Part shown: in pieces, positions 25,155 through 32,516 of the stretch | Position numbering within the stretch: the first letter of the stretch is position 1 | How the letters are laid out: the number at the start of each line of letters is the position of its first letter | NCBI GenBank assembly: GCA_050292445.1 | Contig: JBNKLQ010000030.1 | Span: 1-33,306 of the forward strand | Origin: Leptofilum sp050292445 | GTDB lineage: Bacteria > Chloroflexota > Anaerolineae > Promineifilales > Promineifilaceae | Reading direction: 5' to 3' | Length of the DNA: 33,306 nt | Notes under the pieces: generated by a model | The model's database searches: none | What the model saw: the letters and a program-made list of their open reading frames with translations, nothing else | Told to the model about the DNA's origin: nothing | Position numbers and translations under genes: made by a program

Positions 25155-25912
25155 AGTCTCTCTATCATCCTTTTCGTTTCTTCTTTTAAAGCGGGGACTG
25201 TGTCATAAACGGCCGTACCCAACCGATCCGCCTTAGCCACGCCATCATCCATCGGGAACAGTCCCAGGATGGGAATGTGCAAATGGTTGCCCTGCAAGAA
25301 AGTTACATCATCTTCGTTGCGCACCTTGTTGCCTACCAACCAGAGCCGGGTCAGGCCAATGTCTTGAGCGAGCTGCTGAATTTGAACGGCCGTACCCATA
25401 CTGCGACGCGTCGGTTCCACTACAATAATCAGGGCATCGACAAAATCCACCGTGGCCCGACCCAAATGCTCCACCCCAGCATACATATCCAGGATGAGCA
25501 CGTCATCTTTGCGGAAGAGCAGGTGAGTGAACAGCGTTTTCAGCATGGCGCTCTCCGGGCAGATGCAGCCGGAACCGCCCATTTCTACCGCGCCCATTTC
25601 CAACAGCCGCACCCCGCGATGCACCACGCTGAACCGCTCAGGAATGTCATCCACGCGCGGATTGAGCGTAAAAAAGCCGCCCATCGTGCCCGGCTGGGCC
25701 CCGGTGCGCTCGGCAATGAGTTCTTCCATTTCTACGATGGGGTGGAGTTGGGCGCGCAGGTCATCGGGGAAGGCCAGCGCGCCTGCCAAACACGGCGAGG
25801 GATCGGCATCCACGGCCAGTACCTGCTGCCCGGCATCAGCATACGCCTGGGCCAGCAAGGCTGCCAATGTGGTTTTGCCCACACCACCTTTTCCACTAAT
25901 TGCTAATTTCAT
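25151..25912 (-). CDS. cooC: CooC-type CO dehydrogenase maturation ATPase (copy B)
   Basis: A 253-residue paralogue of copy A. It has GKGGVGKTTLAALLAQAYA (residues 7-25), VDADPSPCLAGAL, the CxC at C116/C118 (GGSGCICPESAMLKTL) and LDMYAGVEHLGRATVDFVD. The divergence between the copies suggests different client proteins, for example CooS and AcsB, as seen where several CooC-like proteins coexist. It begins 4 bp after the toroid-like gene stop and overlaps copy A, so the two are co-translated. Confidence 0.9.
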   Translation of the reverse strand: MKLAISGKGGVGKTTLAALLAQAYADAGQQVLAVDADPSPCLAGALAFPDDLRAQLHPIVEMEELIAERTGAQPGTMGGFFTLNPRVDDIPERFSVVHRGVRLLEMGAVEMGGSGCICPESAMLKTLFTHLLFRKDDVLILDMYAGVEHLGRATVDFVDALIIVVEPTRRSMGTAVQIQQLAQDIGLTRLWLVGNKVRNEDDVTFLQGNHLHIPILGLFPMDDGVAKADRLGTAVYDTVPALKEETKRMIERL

Positions 25913-25916
25913 TATG

Positions 25917-26882
25917 TCAATTCACAACCTCAACTGATGCAAACAAACTCTTCAGCATCTTCATTGCATGAAGCGTTACCCATTTTGAAGGCTGGCCCAG
26001 TTCCTCAAATTCGAAGAACTTTTGCATCCACCGACCCCCTTTCGGGTGCTTTTCACAGGGCCAGCGACCTTGTTCGTCTTGCTTGTCCAACACCAACGCG
26101 AGGCTTTCCTGAATCCGTTCATCATTCGGGGAAACAAAAGGCCCAATCAATGCCAGCACTTCAAGAATATCACTGTCCCATTCGATTGGGAAGCCAAACT
26201 CAAACCATCTCGGGCTAGGTTTGTTCTTGCCATATTGGTAAATGTTTGCCTCTAGGAACATCTCCACGGCGTTTTGGCGAGAGGTAGCTACCTGGGGCGT
26301 CACCCAATCCGCAGGAAGATCACGATAAGCCCGCAGCACATCGGCCGTAGCCCACGAACAAGAGAACGGCCTTACTTTGGACACGCAGGGCCAGGCACCA
26401 TCCGACTCTTGCAGCTGAACAATCCAGTTGAGCAGTTTCTTTGCGCGCGGGTCGTCGCGATAGCCAAACCTGAGCATATGTTGCAATAAAATGGCACCAT
26501 GACAGGGAAGCTTCATGAAGCGGCCTTTGATTTCGTAGCCATAAGCCCCATCCGGCAGCAGACCGCCAGCCATTCGATATTCCATAGCGCGCTGCACGTC
26601 CCCATTGCCACGATAACCCAACCAGAACAGGATGTTCAAATACCTACCTGTGCCATGCAGCGGGCGCGGATCAGACCCCCAATACCCTTCAGGACGTTGC
26701 CGTTTCAACAGCTTTTGCACGGGTTCCGATTGGGCGACAGCTTCCTGCGCCGCCACCACATCCGCATCGTCCTCAGGTTTATCCAGCAGCCAGCGCAGGG
26801 TGAAATAGCGAACAGACGGATTGGATTCTTCCAACAGCCAGTTAACAGCATCTCCTTTAAGATAGGTTTGCCAATTATTCAT
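25917..26882 (-). CDS. Conserved protein with alpha/alpha-toroid (prenyltransferase-like) repeats, function unknown
   Basis: A 321-residue protein. The N-terminus AVNWLLEESNPSVRYFTLRWLL and the repeats KRQRPEGYWGSDPR, LQESDGAWPC and DKQDEQGRWPCEKHP follow the Q-x-x-DG-x-W pattern of terpene cyclase/prenyltransferase toroids. No catalytic DxDD or zinc site is evident. From memory, this family is often mislabelled as a nitrogen-fixation NifH protein in databases; there is no P-loop, so that name is wrong here. It is embedded in the C1/CODH-accessory operon with gaps of 8 bp and 4 bp to its neighbours. Confidence 0.85.
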   Translation of the reverse strand: MNNWQTYLKGDAVNWLLEESNPSVRYFTLRWLLDKPEDDADVVAAQEAVAQSEPVQKLLKRQRPEGYWGSDPRPLHGTGRYLNILFWLGYRGNGDVQRAMEYRMAGGLLPDGAYGYEIKGRFMKLPCHGAILLQHMLRFGYRDDPRAKKLLNWIVQLQESDGAWPCVSKVRPFSCSWATADVLRAYRDLPADWVTPQVATSRQNAVEMFLEANIYQYGKNKPSPRWFEFGFPIEWDSDILEVLALIGPFVSPNDERIQESLALVLDKQDEQGRWPCEKHPKGGRWMQKFFEFEELGQPSKWVTLHAMKMLKSLFASVEVVN

Positions 26883-26890
26883 CTCACTTT

Positions 26891-27496
26891 TTACCTCAAC
26901 AACCGCCGCGTGAGCATGCTGCCCAAAATGGCACAGGCGTCAGTCGGTAGATAGTGTGGGGTTTGGGCATCGAACAAGATTTTGTACGAGGGTGGGAAAT
27001 CTTCGTCGCCCTGCCAGCAAACAACCAACACGGGCACATGCGGCAGGGCTTGAAAGCGAAAAGCGGCATCAGCGAAAGTCACGGCCGTTCCACCTAGAGC
27101 CACGGCCGTTTCCGCAAATCGCGCCACACCATTGCCAAAGGTCTGGGCGAGCTCCCGCCCCGTGTACCCTTGAAAAGCCTGCGTGTAAAAACGGCCATCC
27201 GGCAGTTCGGTAAAAGCTATCCAGTGGCTGGTCGGTGGGGCACCGTCAGCCGTGTGCAGGTAATAAGCCACCAGCGCCTGGGTCAGTGAGTCTAGCGCTT
27301 CTCCTGTCTCGGCAGCACGCACCACAAATTCAGGCGCAGAAAGAACCACGGCCGTTTCCCAGACCTTCATCTGCAAACGGCCGTCCACCACCATTGCGCC
27401 ACAGGCAGAGGCCAAAGCAGACAGATCACGTTGGGCCAAATCTGCCCGCAGTTCCTGCACACGACCTGCCAGACCGGTTAATGTCCGTTCAGACAC
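26891..27496 (-). CDS. DUF3786-family protein
   Basis: A 201-residue protein. The C-terminal half has LPHVPVLVVCWQGDEDFPPS and KILFDAQTPHYLPTDACAIL, the pattern I associate with DUF3786, a family of unknown function mostly in anaerobes with Wood-Ljungdahl genes; no search was run. The start is GTG at 27496, overlapping the end of the MetV-MetF gene by 19 bp. No catalytic motif is seen. The gene context (MetF, CooC) supports an accessory role in C1 metabolism. It carries four ACGGCCGT octamers in 300 bp, the densest cluster in the window. Confidence 0.82.
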   Translation of the reverse strand: MSERTLTGLAGRVQELRADLAQRDLSALASACGAMVVDGRLQMKVWETAVVLSAPEFVVRAAETGEALDSLTQALVAYYLHTADGAPPTSHWIAFTELPDGRFYTQAFQGYTGRELAQTFGNGVARFAETAVALGGTAVTFADAAFRFQALPHVPVLVVCWQGDEDFPPSYKILFDAQTPHYLPTDACAILGSMLTRRLLR

Positions 27497-28953
27497 AGTT
27501 CAGCTACGCTTAATTCTGGCTGTGCCAGCCCCGCTTCCGTCACGATGCGCGGCACAATCGATTCCCAGCCAACCGCCATCAGATGAATGCCGTTGACGCC
27601 CTGCTTATCTTTAATCGCTTCGATCAGCTCCAGGGCAATTTGCACGCCTTCTTCTTCTGCGCCGTCTCCGGCCGCTTCCATCCGGCTGAGGATCTGCTTG
27701 GGAATGAAGACACCGGGCACCTCATTGTGCATGTATTGGGCTACGCGCAAGTTCTTCAGCGGCGTGATGCCAATGAGAATGTACACTTTGTCCAGGATGT
27801 TGCGCTTGGCCAATTCGTTCAGCCACACTTCCAATCCATCCGGATCGTAAACCAGGTTGGTCTGGAAAAACTGCGCCCCGGCGTTGATCTTCTTGTGCTC
27901 GCGAATCGCCTGGAATTCCGGGCGCGAAGCAAACGGTGCCCCGGCGGCTCCCAGGAAGTATTGGGGACGGAACTTGATGGAACGGCCGTCCAGATATTTC
28001 CCTTCATCCCGCATCCGGCGCAAAATCCACAGCATCTGGATCGAGTCGATGTCAATGACATCCATGCGCCCCTTTGGCGGCGGTCCCAGGTTGGCGCTGT
28101 CCCCAGACAGGCACAAAATATTGCGAATGCCCAGCGCCGACGCGCCAATCACTTCGGCCTGCAAGCCAGTGCGCGTGCGGTCGCGGGCCGCAATTTGCAG
28201 CACAGGTTCAGCGTCGCGCTCCAACGCCAGCTTAGAGCAGGCAATGGAAGACATGCGTGGTGTGGCTGAGGGGCAGTCGGTAAAGTTAACAGCAGCTACG
28301 TACGGCCGTACCATATCCACATTTCGACCCATCTTGCCCGTCGCCACGCTCATTGGCGGGGCCACTTCGGCCGTCACCACAAACTCCCCAGCGCGCAAGC
28401 GTCGTTCCAACTCGGATACCGGCTCATCGTAGGCAGGGGCGTGATACTCCGCATCCCCTTCCCACCAATCCGGCTGGCGCACCGGGCGGAAGACGGCATC
28501 CCAGGTTTCGGCACGGGTTTCCTTGTCGCGGGCCACCAGATCGATGAACACTCTCTTCGTCCCAACTTCCTTCACCTGTCGGGCTACATCTCCCCACGTT
28601 TCAGTACCCACCTTGCCCCAATCTAACGGCGGCAGCACTTCCAGCAGCATCTCTTCCCGGCCCATCTTGAAGGCACGCTCGTAGATTTCATACCAGATGC
28701 ACGGCCGTGTCTCATCCACATAACAATGGTCTTCCGTAGAACCACCACACGGACCGTTGCGCGCCCCCTTGGGACACTCCATGGGGCAAATAAACGCCGT
28801 CTCTTGCAGCAGGCAGTTGCCACACATGCGGCAGCCAAACAGCGGCCCCTTGGTCACGCGCTCTACAAAGGCCAAAAAACGGCCGTCAGGGCTTTCTTTT
28901 TTAAAGGGATAGTAGGGTGGCTGCCAGCGCCGCCCCGGTGTAAAAAGAGGCAT
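27478..28953 (-). CDS. metF: MetV-MetF fusion: methylenetetrahydrofolate reductase with N-terminal MTHFR_C cysteine domain
   Basis: A 491-residue fusion. Residues 1-110 form the MTHFR_C (MetV) domain with a cysteine cluster (GCRMCGNCLLQ, then ICPMECPKGARNGPCGG; C41, C44, C47, C56, C60, C69) that may bind Fe-S or zinc. Residues about 190-490 form the MetF TIM barrel (EFVVTAEVAPPMS, NILCLSGDS, AQFFQTNLVYD, VFIPKQIL). It would reduce methylene-THF to methyl-THF, the substrate of the AcsE-like protein encoded upstream. In acetogens MetV and MetF are usually separate subunits. ATG 28953 is used because GGAGG lies about six bases upstream; the frame extends to 29022 without support. Confidence 0.93.
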   Translation of the reverse strand: MPLFTPGRRWQPPYYPFKKESPDGRFLAFVERVTKGPLFGCRMCGNCLLQETAFICPMECPKGARNGPCGGSTEDHCYVDETRPCIWYEIYERAFKMGREEMLLEVLPPLDWGKVGTETWGDVARQVKEVGTKRVFIDLVARDKETRAETWDAVFRPVRQPDWWEGDAEYHAPAYDEPVSELERRLRAGEFVVTAEVAPPMSVATGKMGRNVDMVRPYVAAVNFTDCPSATPRMSSIACSKLALERDAEPVLQIAARDRTRTGLQAEVIGASALGIRNILCLSGDSANLGPPPKGRMDVIDIDSIQMLWILRRMRDEGKYLDGRSIKFRPQYFLGAAGAPFASRPEFQAIREHKKINAGAQFFQTNLVYDPDGLEVWLNELAKRNILDKVYILIGITPLKNLRVAQYMHNEVPGVFIPKQILSRMEAAGDGAEEEGVQIALELIEAIKDKQGVNGIHLMAVGWESIVPRIVTEAGLAQPELSVAELCLNGH

Positions 28954-29004
28954 AATGTCCTCCGTATGAAATTGGTGATAGGCACATAGTTGCTCTTTAA
29001 TTTT

Positions 29005-29048
29005 CACCCTCACCCCAGCCAACCCCCTGTGAGGGGAGGGTCAGGGTG
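29005..29048. repeat. GC-rich intergenic hairpin element
   Basis: CACCCTCACC (29005-29014) pairs with GGTCAGGGTG (29039-29048) with one mismatch. Inside is a smaller CCCCT-GTG-AGGGG hairpin. AACCCCC (29021-29027) can instead pair with a GGGGGTT near 29047-29053. It fills most of the 150-bp gap between the flavoprotein stop and the metF start on the same strand. It may attenuate or partially terminate, or be a REP-like element. Nothing else was seen in this gap. Confidence 0.55.
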
Positions 29049-29103
29049 GGGGTTACCCGATCAAATTTTTAACTCTACAAGAATGTGCCCATCACCCTAT
29101 CAA

Positions 29104-30009
29104 CTATAAATATGGTAACAGGTAATCGTAAGCGCTGAGTGCAGCTTTGACGCCTTCTCCCACCGCCACCAACACCTGCTCTGCGTAAATATTGGTTACA
29201 TCACCGGCAGCAAAAATGCCCGGTGTTGTCGTGCGGCTGTATGGATCGACCTTGATAAAGCCTCGGGCGTCCAGTTCCACCAACCGAGCAACCATTTGTG
29301 AATTCGGCCGTAGCCCTTTCTCAATAAACGTGCCATCGGCTTTCAGCTGCTTCTCTTGACCGTGATTGTTTTTCACCACCACGGTGTTGCAGTAGCCGTT
29401 GCCTTCAACACGCGTCACCTTGTAATCCGATAGAATGGTCACGTTCTCTGCCCGGACCAGCTTTTGCCCCAGGGGTGTTTGCAGCGCTGCAGCGGATGGC
29501 CCAACAACATCTACGTGATGAGCCACCACGGACAGCTCTGCCGCCGAACGGAGGGCCAGATCGGCTTCGCCAACCACCACCGTATCCTTATCAATGAATA
29601 ACGGAGCGTAGCTCAGTGCCGAATAGCACAATCCTTTGGACAGATATTCCCGTTCACCGGGCACATCCAACCATTCCTGGCGCGTACCGCTGGCAACAAT
29701 TACGGCGCGGGCTTCCATCTCGCCGCCGTCCTGGGTAAAGACGACAAACCCGTCCTCGGTTTTTTCCACTTTCTCCACCCGCTTCATCAAACGAGCAAAG
29801 TCCAGGTATTCCAGTTCACTCTTGAATTTGTTGACCACTTCTACGCCGCGAATGATCTGGTAGCTAGCCACATCCGGCAGATCGAGATGGTAGTTGGTCT
29901 TGCCACCTAAATCCTCAGAGATGAGCAGCACATTCAACCGTTTCCGAATCGCGTAAATTGCGGCCGTTAATCCAGCCGGTCCACCACCAATGACAATTAA
30001 ATCGTACAT
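29104..30009 (-). CDS. Thioredoxin-reductase-like FAD/NAD(P) oxidoreductase lacking the CxxC
   Basis: A 301-residue protein with the TrxB fold. The FAD motif is GGGPAG (8-13), with IVASGTRQEWLDVPGE and TPGIFAAGDVTN. The redox site that reads SYCATCDG in thioredoxin reductases here reads CYSALSYA (C128 to A135). Both catalytic cysteines are serine (S130, S133), so it cannot reduce thioredoxin in the usual way. The second dinucleotide motif is also altered (VVVGEADLALRSA). It may act like a ferredoxin-NADP reductase or electron-transfer partner, perhaps for MetVF encoded next to it, which lacks its own NAD(P)-oxidising partner here. Confidence 0.9.
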   Translation of the reverse strand: MYDLIVIGGGPAGLTAAIYAIRKRLNVLLISEDLGGKTNYHLDLPDVASYQIIRGVEVVNKFKSELEYLDFARLMKRVEKVEKTEDGFVVFTQDGGEMEARAVIVASGTRQEWLDVPGEREYLSKGLCYSALSYAPLFIDKDTVVVGEADLALRSAAELSVVAHHVDVVGPSAAALQTPLGQKLVRAENVTILSDYKVTRVEGNGYCNTVVVKNNHGQEKQLKADGTFIEKGLRPNSQMVARLVELDARGFIKVDPYSRTTTPGIFAAGDVTNIYAEQVLVAVGEGVKAALSAYDYLLPYL

Positions 30010-30025
30010 GTCAAACCTCCGTTTC

Positions 30026-30091
30026 CAGTATTCAGTTATCAGTTTTCAGTAATCAGTCACTGAATACTGACCACTGCTTACTGACTACTGT
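30026..30091. repeat. Intergenic CAGTAATCAG-type repeat cluster, copy 1
   Basis: The gap after malic enzyme is built from variants of one decamer (CAGTATTCAG, CAGTTATCAG, CAGTAATCAG). CAGTATTCAG (30026-30035) pairs perfectly with CTGAATACTG (30060-30069). A related cluster lies on the other side of malic enzyme. Confidence 0.7.
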
Positions 30092-31453
30092 CTACTCCTC
30101 AGGAACTGGCGCAATAAACCCTTCCTCCATCATCGTCTGAGTTAGGTTGCGGGAACGGCCGATCATCTGCAAGGCATGTTGGTAAAGCTCATCGTAACTC
30201 TTTGTCAGGCGAGCCACGCCTTGCTCCTGCGCCTTCATACCCACGGCCGCTGCCTCACGGGCAAACACTTGCCAATCTTCCATGCTGGGCAGTAAATGCT
30301 CATCGTCCAGATCATCACCAATGAAGTCCGCCAGCGCTTCAGCGGCGGCAAAACACATCTCGTCAGTAATGGTCTCGGCCCGCACGTCCAACGCCCCACG
30401 GAAGATGCCGGGGAAGCCCAGCGAATTGTTCACCTGGTTGGGGAAGTCGGAACGACCGGTGGCCACAATGCGCGCCCCAGCCTCCAGTGCCTCCCACGGC
30501 CAGATTTCCGGTACCGGGTTGGCACAGGCAAACACGATGGCATCCTTGTTCATGCGCTCTACCCATTCCGGCAAAACCGTGCCTGGCCCAGGCTTGGAAA
30601 GAGCAATAACGACATCTGCGCCCTCCATGGCTTCCGCCACGCCACCCTGGCGTAAATCGCCATTGGTAATCTGGCACAAGCGCCATTTGTCCACGTATTC
30701 GTGGCGACGCATTTCCAAATCACGCCGGTGTGGTCCGAGGATGCCTTTGCTGTCCACCATGTGGCACTTGGTCGGATCGGCCCCTCGGCCAAAGATGAGG
30801 CGGGAGCAAGCCACATTGGAGGCCCCACTACCTACAAAGGTGATGCTCACATCTTCAATGCGCTTGCCCACCAGCTTGAGTGCATTCATCAACCCGGCTA
30901 GGGTAACGGTTGCCGTGCCCTGCTGGTCGTCATGCCAGATGGGAATTTCCGCTTTTTCGCGCAAGGTATCCAAAATGCGGAAACATTTCGGCTGGGAAAT
31001 ATCTTCCAGGTTAACACCGCCAAAGGCCGGTTGCAGCATCAACACGGTTTCGATGATTTTGTCCGGGTCTTTGGTATCTAGCATGATGGCTACGCCATCG
31101 ACACCGCCTAAATATTTATATAGCAGGGCCTTGCCTTCCATTACCGGCAGCCCGGCTTTAGGGCCAATATCGCCCAGCCCCAATACACGTGTCCCGTCGC
31201 TGACGACAGCCACGGTGTTCCATTTATTGGTGTAATCGTAAACGAGTTCCGGTTCGGCATTAATTGCCTTGCAAGGTGCGGCCACGCCGGGCGTGTACCA
31301 GATCGAAAAATCGTCCAGGTCACGAACGACGCATTTGAGCGCCATTTCTACCTTGCCCCGGTAAAACGGATGTAACTGCATGGCGTCGGCAGATGGCTTT
31401 TGTGCTTTTTGCAGCAGCTCATCAATGTCAACGCGCTTCTTATCTTTTAACAT
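30092..31453 (-). CDS. Malic enzyme (NAD(P)-dependent, bacterial short type)
   Basis: A 453-residue protein. The N-terminal domain has HPFYRGKVEMALK, IWYTPGVAAPCKAI, VAVVSDGTRVLGLGDIGP and LPVMEGKALLYKYLGG. The metal and active-site segment is IPIWHDDQQGTATVTLAGL, then the NAD(P)-binding ITFVGSGASNVACSRL and FACANPVPEIWP. It catalyses malate oxidative decarboxylation to pyruvate and CO2, or the reverse. The length fits the class without a phosphotransacetylase domain. The ATG at 31453 has GGGGGTCAAC before it. It is flanked on both sides by the same intergenic repeat family. It has no ACGGCCGT. Confidence 0.95.
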   Translation of the reverse strand: MLKDKKRVDIDELLQKAQKPSADAMQLHPFYRGKVEMALKCVVRDLDDFSIWYTPGVAAPCKAINAEPELVYDYTNKWNTVAVVSDGTRVLGLGDIGPKAGLPVMEGKALLYKYLGGVDGVAIMLDTKDPDKIIETVLMLQPAFGGVNLEDISQPKCFRILDTLREKAEIPIWHDDQQGTATVTLAGLMNALKLVGKRIEDVSITFVGSGASNVACSRLIFGRGADPTKCHMVDSKGILGPHRRDLEMRRHEYVDKWRLCQITNGDLRQGGVAEAMEGADVVIALSKPGPGTVLPEWVERMNKDAIVFACANPVPEIWPWEALEAGARIVATGRSDFPNQVNNSLGFPGIFRGALDVRAETITDEMCFAAAEALADFIGDDLDDEHLLPSMEDWQVFAREAAAVGMKAQEQGVARLTKSYDELYQHALQMIGRSRNLTQTMMEEGFIAPVPEE

Positions 31454-31467
31454 GTTGACCCCCTTTT

Positions 31468-31535
31468 CAGTATTCAGAGGTCAGTGTTCAGTAATCAGTG
31501 AACAGAATACTGATTACTGGCAACTGATCACTGAC
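31468..31535. repeat. Intergenic CAGTAATCAG-type repeat cluster, copy 2
   Basis: CAGTATTCAG (31468-31477) and CAGTAATCAG (31489-31498); the latter pairs perfectly with CTGATTACTG (31510-31519), giving a 10-bp stem. Related to the cluster at 30026-30091. It occupies the gap between the AcsE-like stop and malic enzyme start. Confidence 0.7.
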
Positions 31536-31537
31536 AA

Positions 31538-32473
31538 TCAGGCAAATGACTCCTGTTGCAGGTAGGCATCTGCATAAATGACTTTGTTCAGCAGGATTTC
31601 TACAGTCTTCCAAATAGCAACTTGTTCTGGATCGTGCATGTCTACGTCGTCGATGGATGGTTCTTCCATGGCGGCGATGTGATCATGGATGGCCAGGTAG
31701 AGTCGGTTTACGGCCGTTCCCTCATCTCGCTCCTCAATCACCCGGATCACGTTCTTTTGTGCTTCGTCGAACGGATCGGCGATCATCATCTTTAGGCCAG
31801 CACCCATGAGCATGGCTAAATAAACTCGATTGATGAGTGGTCGATTTTTATGCGGCACAGCATTGGAAACGTTAGACAGACCCACCGAGATGGGCGGCGG
31901 CGGATCCCAGGCAAACTGGATCGTGCGCACGGCCTCGATCAGCTCCGGGCAATATTCCTGGCAGCCAGAAACCGTCAGCACCAGCGGGTCGATGATCAGA
32001 TCGCTAATGGGGAAATCGATCTCCAAAGCGCGAGGAATAAGAGATTCCAGCGCAATGTTGACCCGGTCATCGGCGGCAACGGGAATGCCGCTTTTACCCA
32101 TCGTGAGGGCAATCAGCCGGGCGTTGTACTGTTTGGCCACCAGCGGCACCTTTTCCAACCGCTCCGCCTCGGCCGAGGTGGAGTTGATGATTGGTTGGGC
32201 CTTGGTCACCTTTTTCAGACCAGCTTCAATGCCCAGCAGGTTGGTGCTGTCGAAGCAAAGCGGCACGTCTACCACTTCTTCCATTAGCTCCACCAGCCAG
32301 GGGAAGACCTCTTCACCATCTTTTTTGCGCGGGCCCAGGTTGAGGTCCAGGGCATCGGCCCCGGCTTCTACCTGACGCACGGCCAAATCCTGGAAGAAAC
32401 GGCCGTCTCGCTCGCGCAGTGCGTCCTTCACTTGTTGGGAAATAATATGAATGTTCTCGCCAATTATGTACAT
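31538..32473 (-). CDS. AcsE-like methyltetrahydrofolate:corrinoid methyltransferase (pterin-binding family)
   Basis: A 311-residue TIM barrel of the DHPS/MeTr type. It begins MYIIGENIHII and has GADALDLNLGPRKKDG, VPLCFDSTN, IINSTSAE, IALTMGKSGIP and DLIIDPLVLTVSG, followed by SVGLSNVSNAVPHKNRPLIN. These are the pterin-binding segments of MeTr, which moves the methyl of methyl-THF to a corrinoid Fe-S protein. A C-terminal tail of roughly 40-50 residues (after RVIEERDEGTAV) exceeds the usual AcsE length of about 260. ATG 32473 is chosen because GGAG lies five bases upstream; the frame extends to 32509 without support. No corrinoid protein gene is in the window. Confidence 0.92.
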   Translation of the reverse strand: MYIIGENIHIISQQVKDALRERDGRFFQDLAVRQVEAGADALDLNLGPRKKDGEEVFPWLVELMEEVVDVPLCFDSTNLLGIEAGLKKVTKAQPIINSTSAEAERLEKVPLVAKQYNARLIALTMGKSGIPVAADDRVNIALESLIPRALEIDFPISDLIIDPLVLTVSGCQEYCPELIEAVRTIQFAWDPPPPISVGLSNVSNAVPHKNRPLINRVYLAMLMGAGLKMMIADPFDEAQKNVIRVIEERDEGTAVNRLYLAIHDHIAAMEEPSIDDVDMHDPEQVAIWKTVEILLNKVIYADAYLQQESFA

Positions 32474-32516
32474 AACTCTCCTCATATTGGGAGCAGCGTC
32501 ATTGAGCACTGCTCAA

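Noticed and set aside
24519..25208. 229-codon plus-strand open frame
   Set aside because: Antisense to the first CooC-type ATPase gene; no recognisable protein features.
30282..31235. 317-codon plus-strand open frame
   Set aside because: It is antisense to malic enzyme, has no ribosome-binding site and shows serine-rich, low-quality sequence typical of a shadow frame.
13541..31709. Stretches of nearly 3 kb without ACGGCCGT (13541-16481, 17412-20313, 28887-31709) as signs of horizontal transfer
   Set aside because: With about 52 sites at random, one gap near 2.9 kb is expected by chance about half the time; three is only mildly unusual, and codon usage there did not look different by eye.
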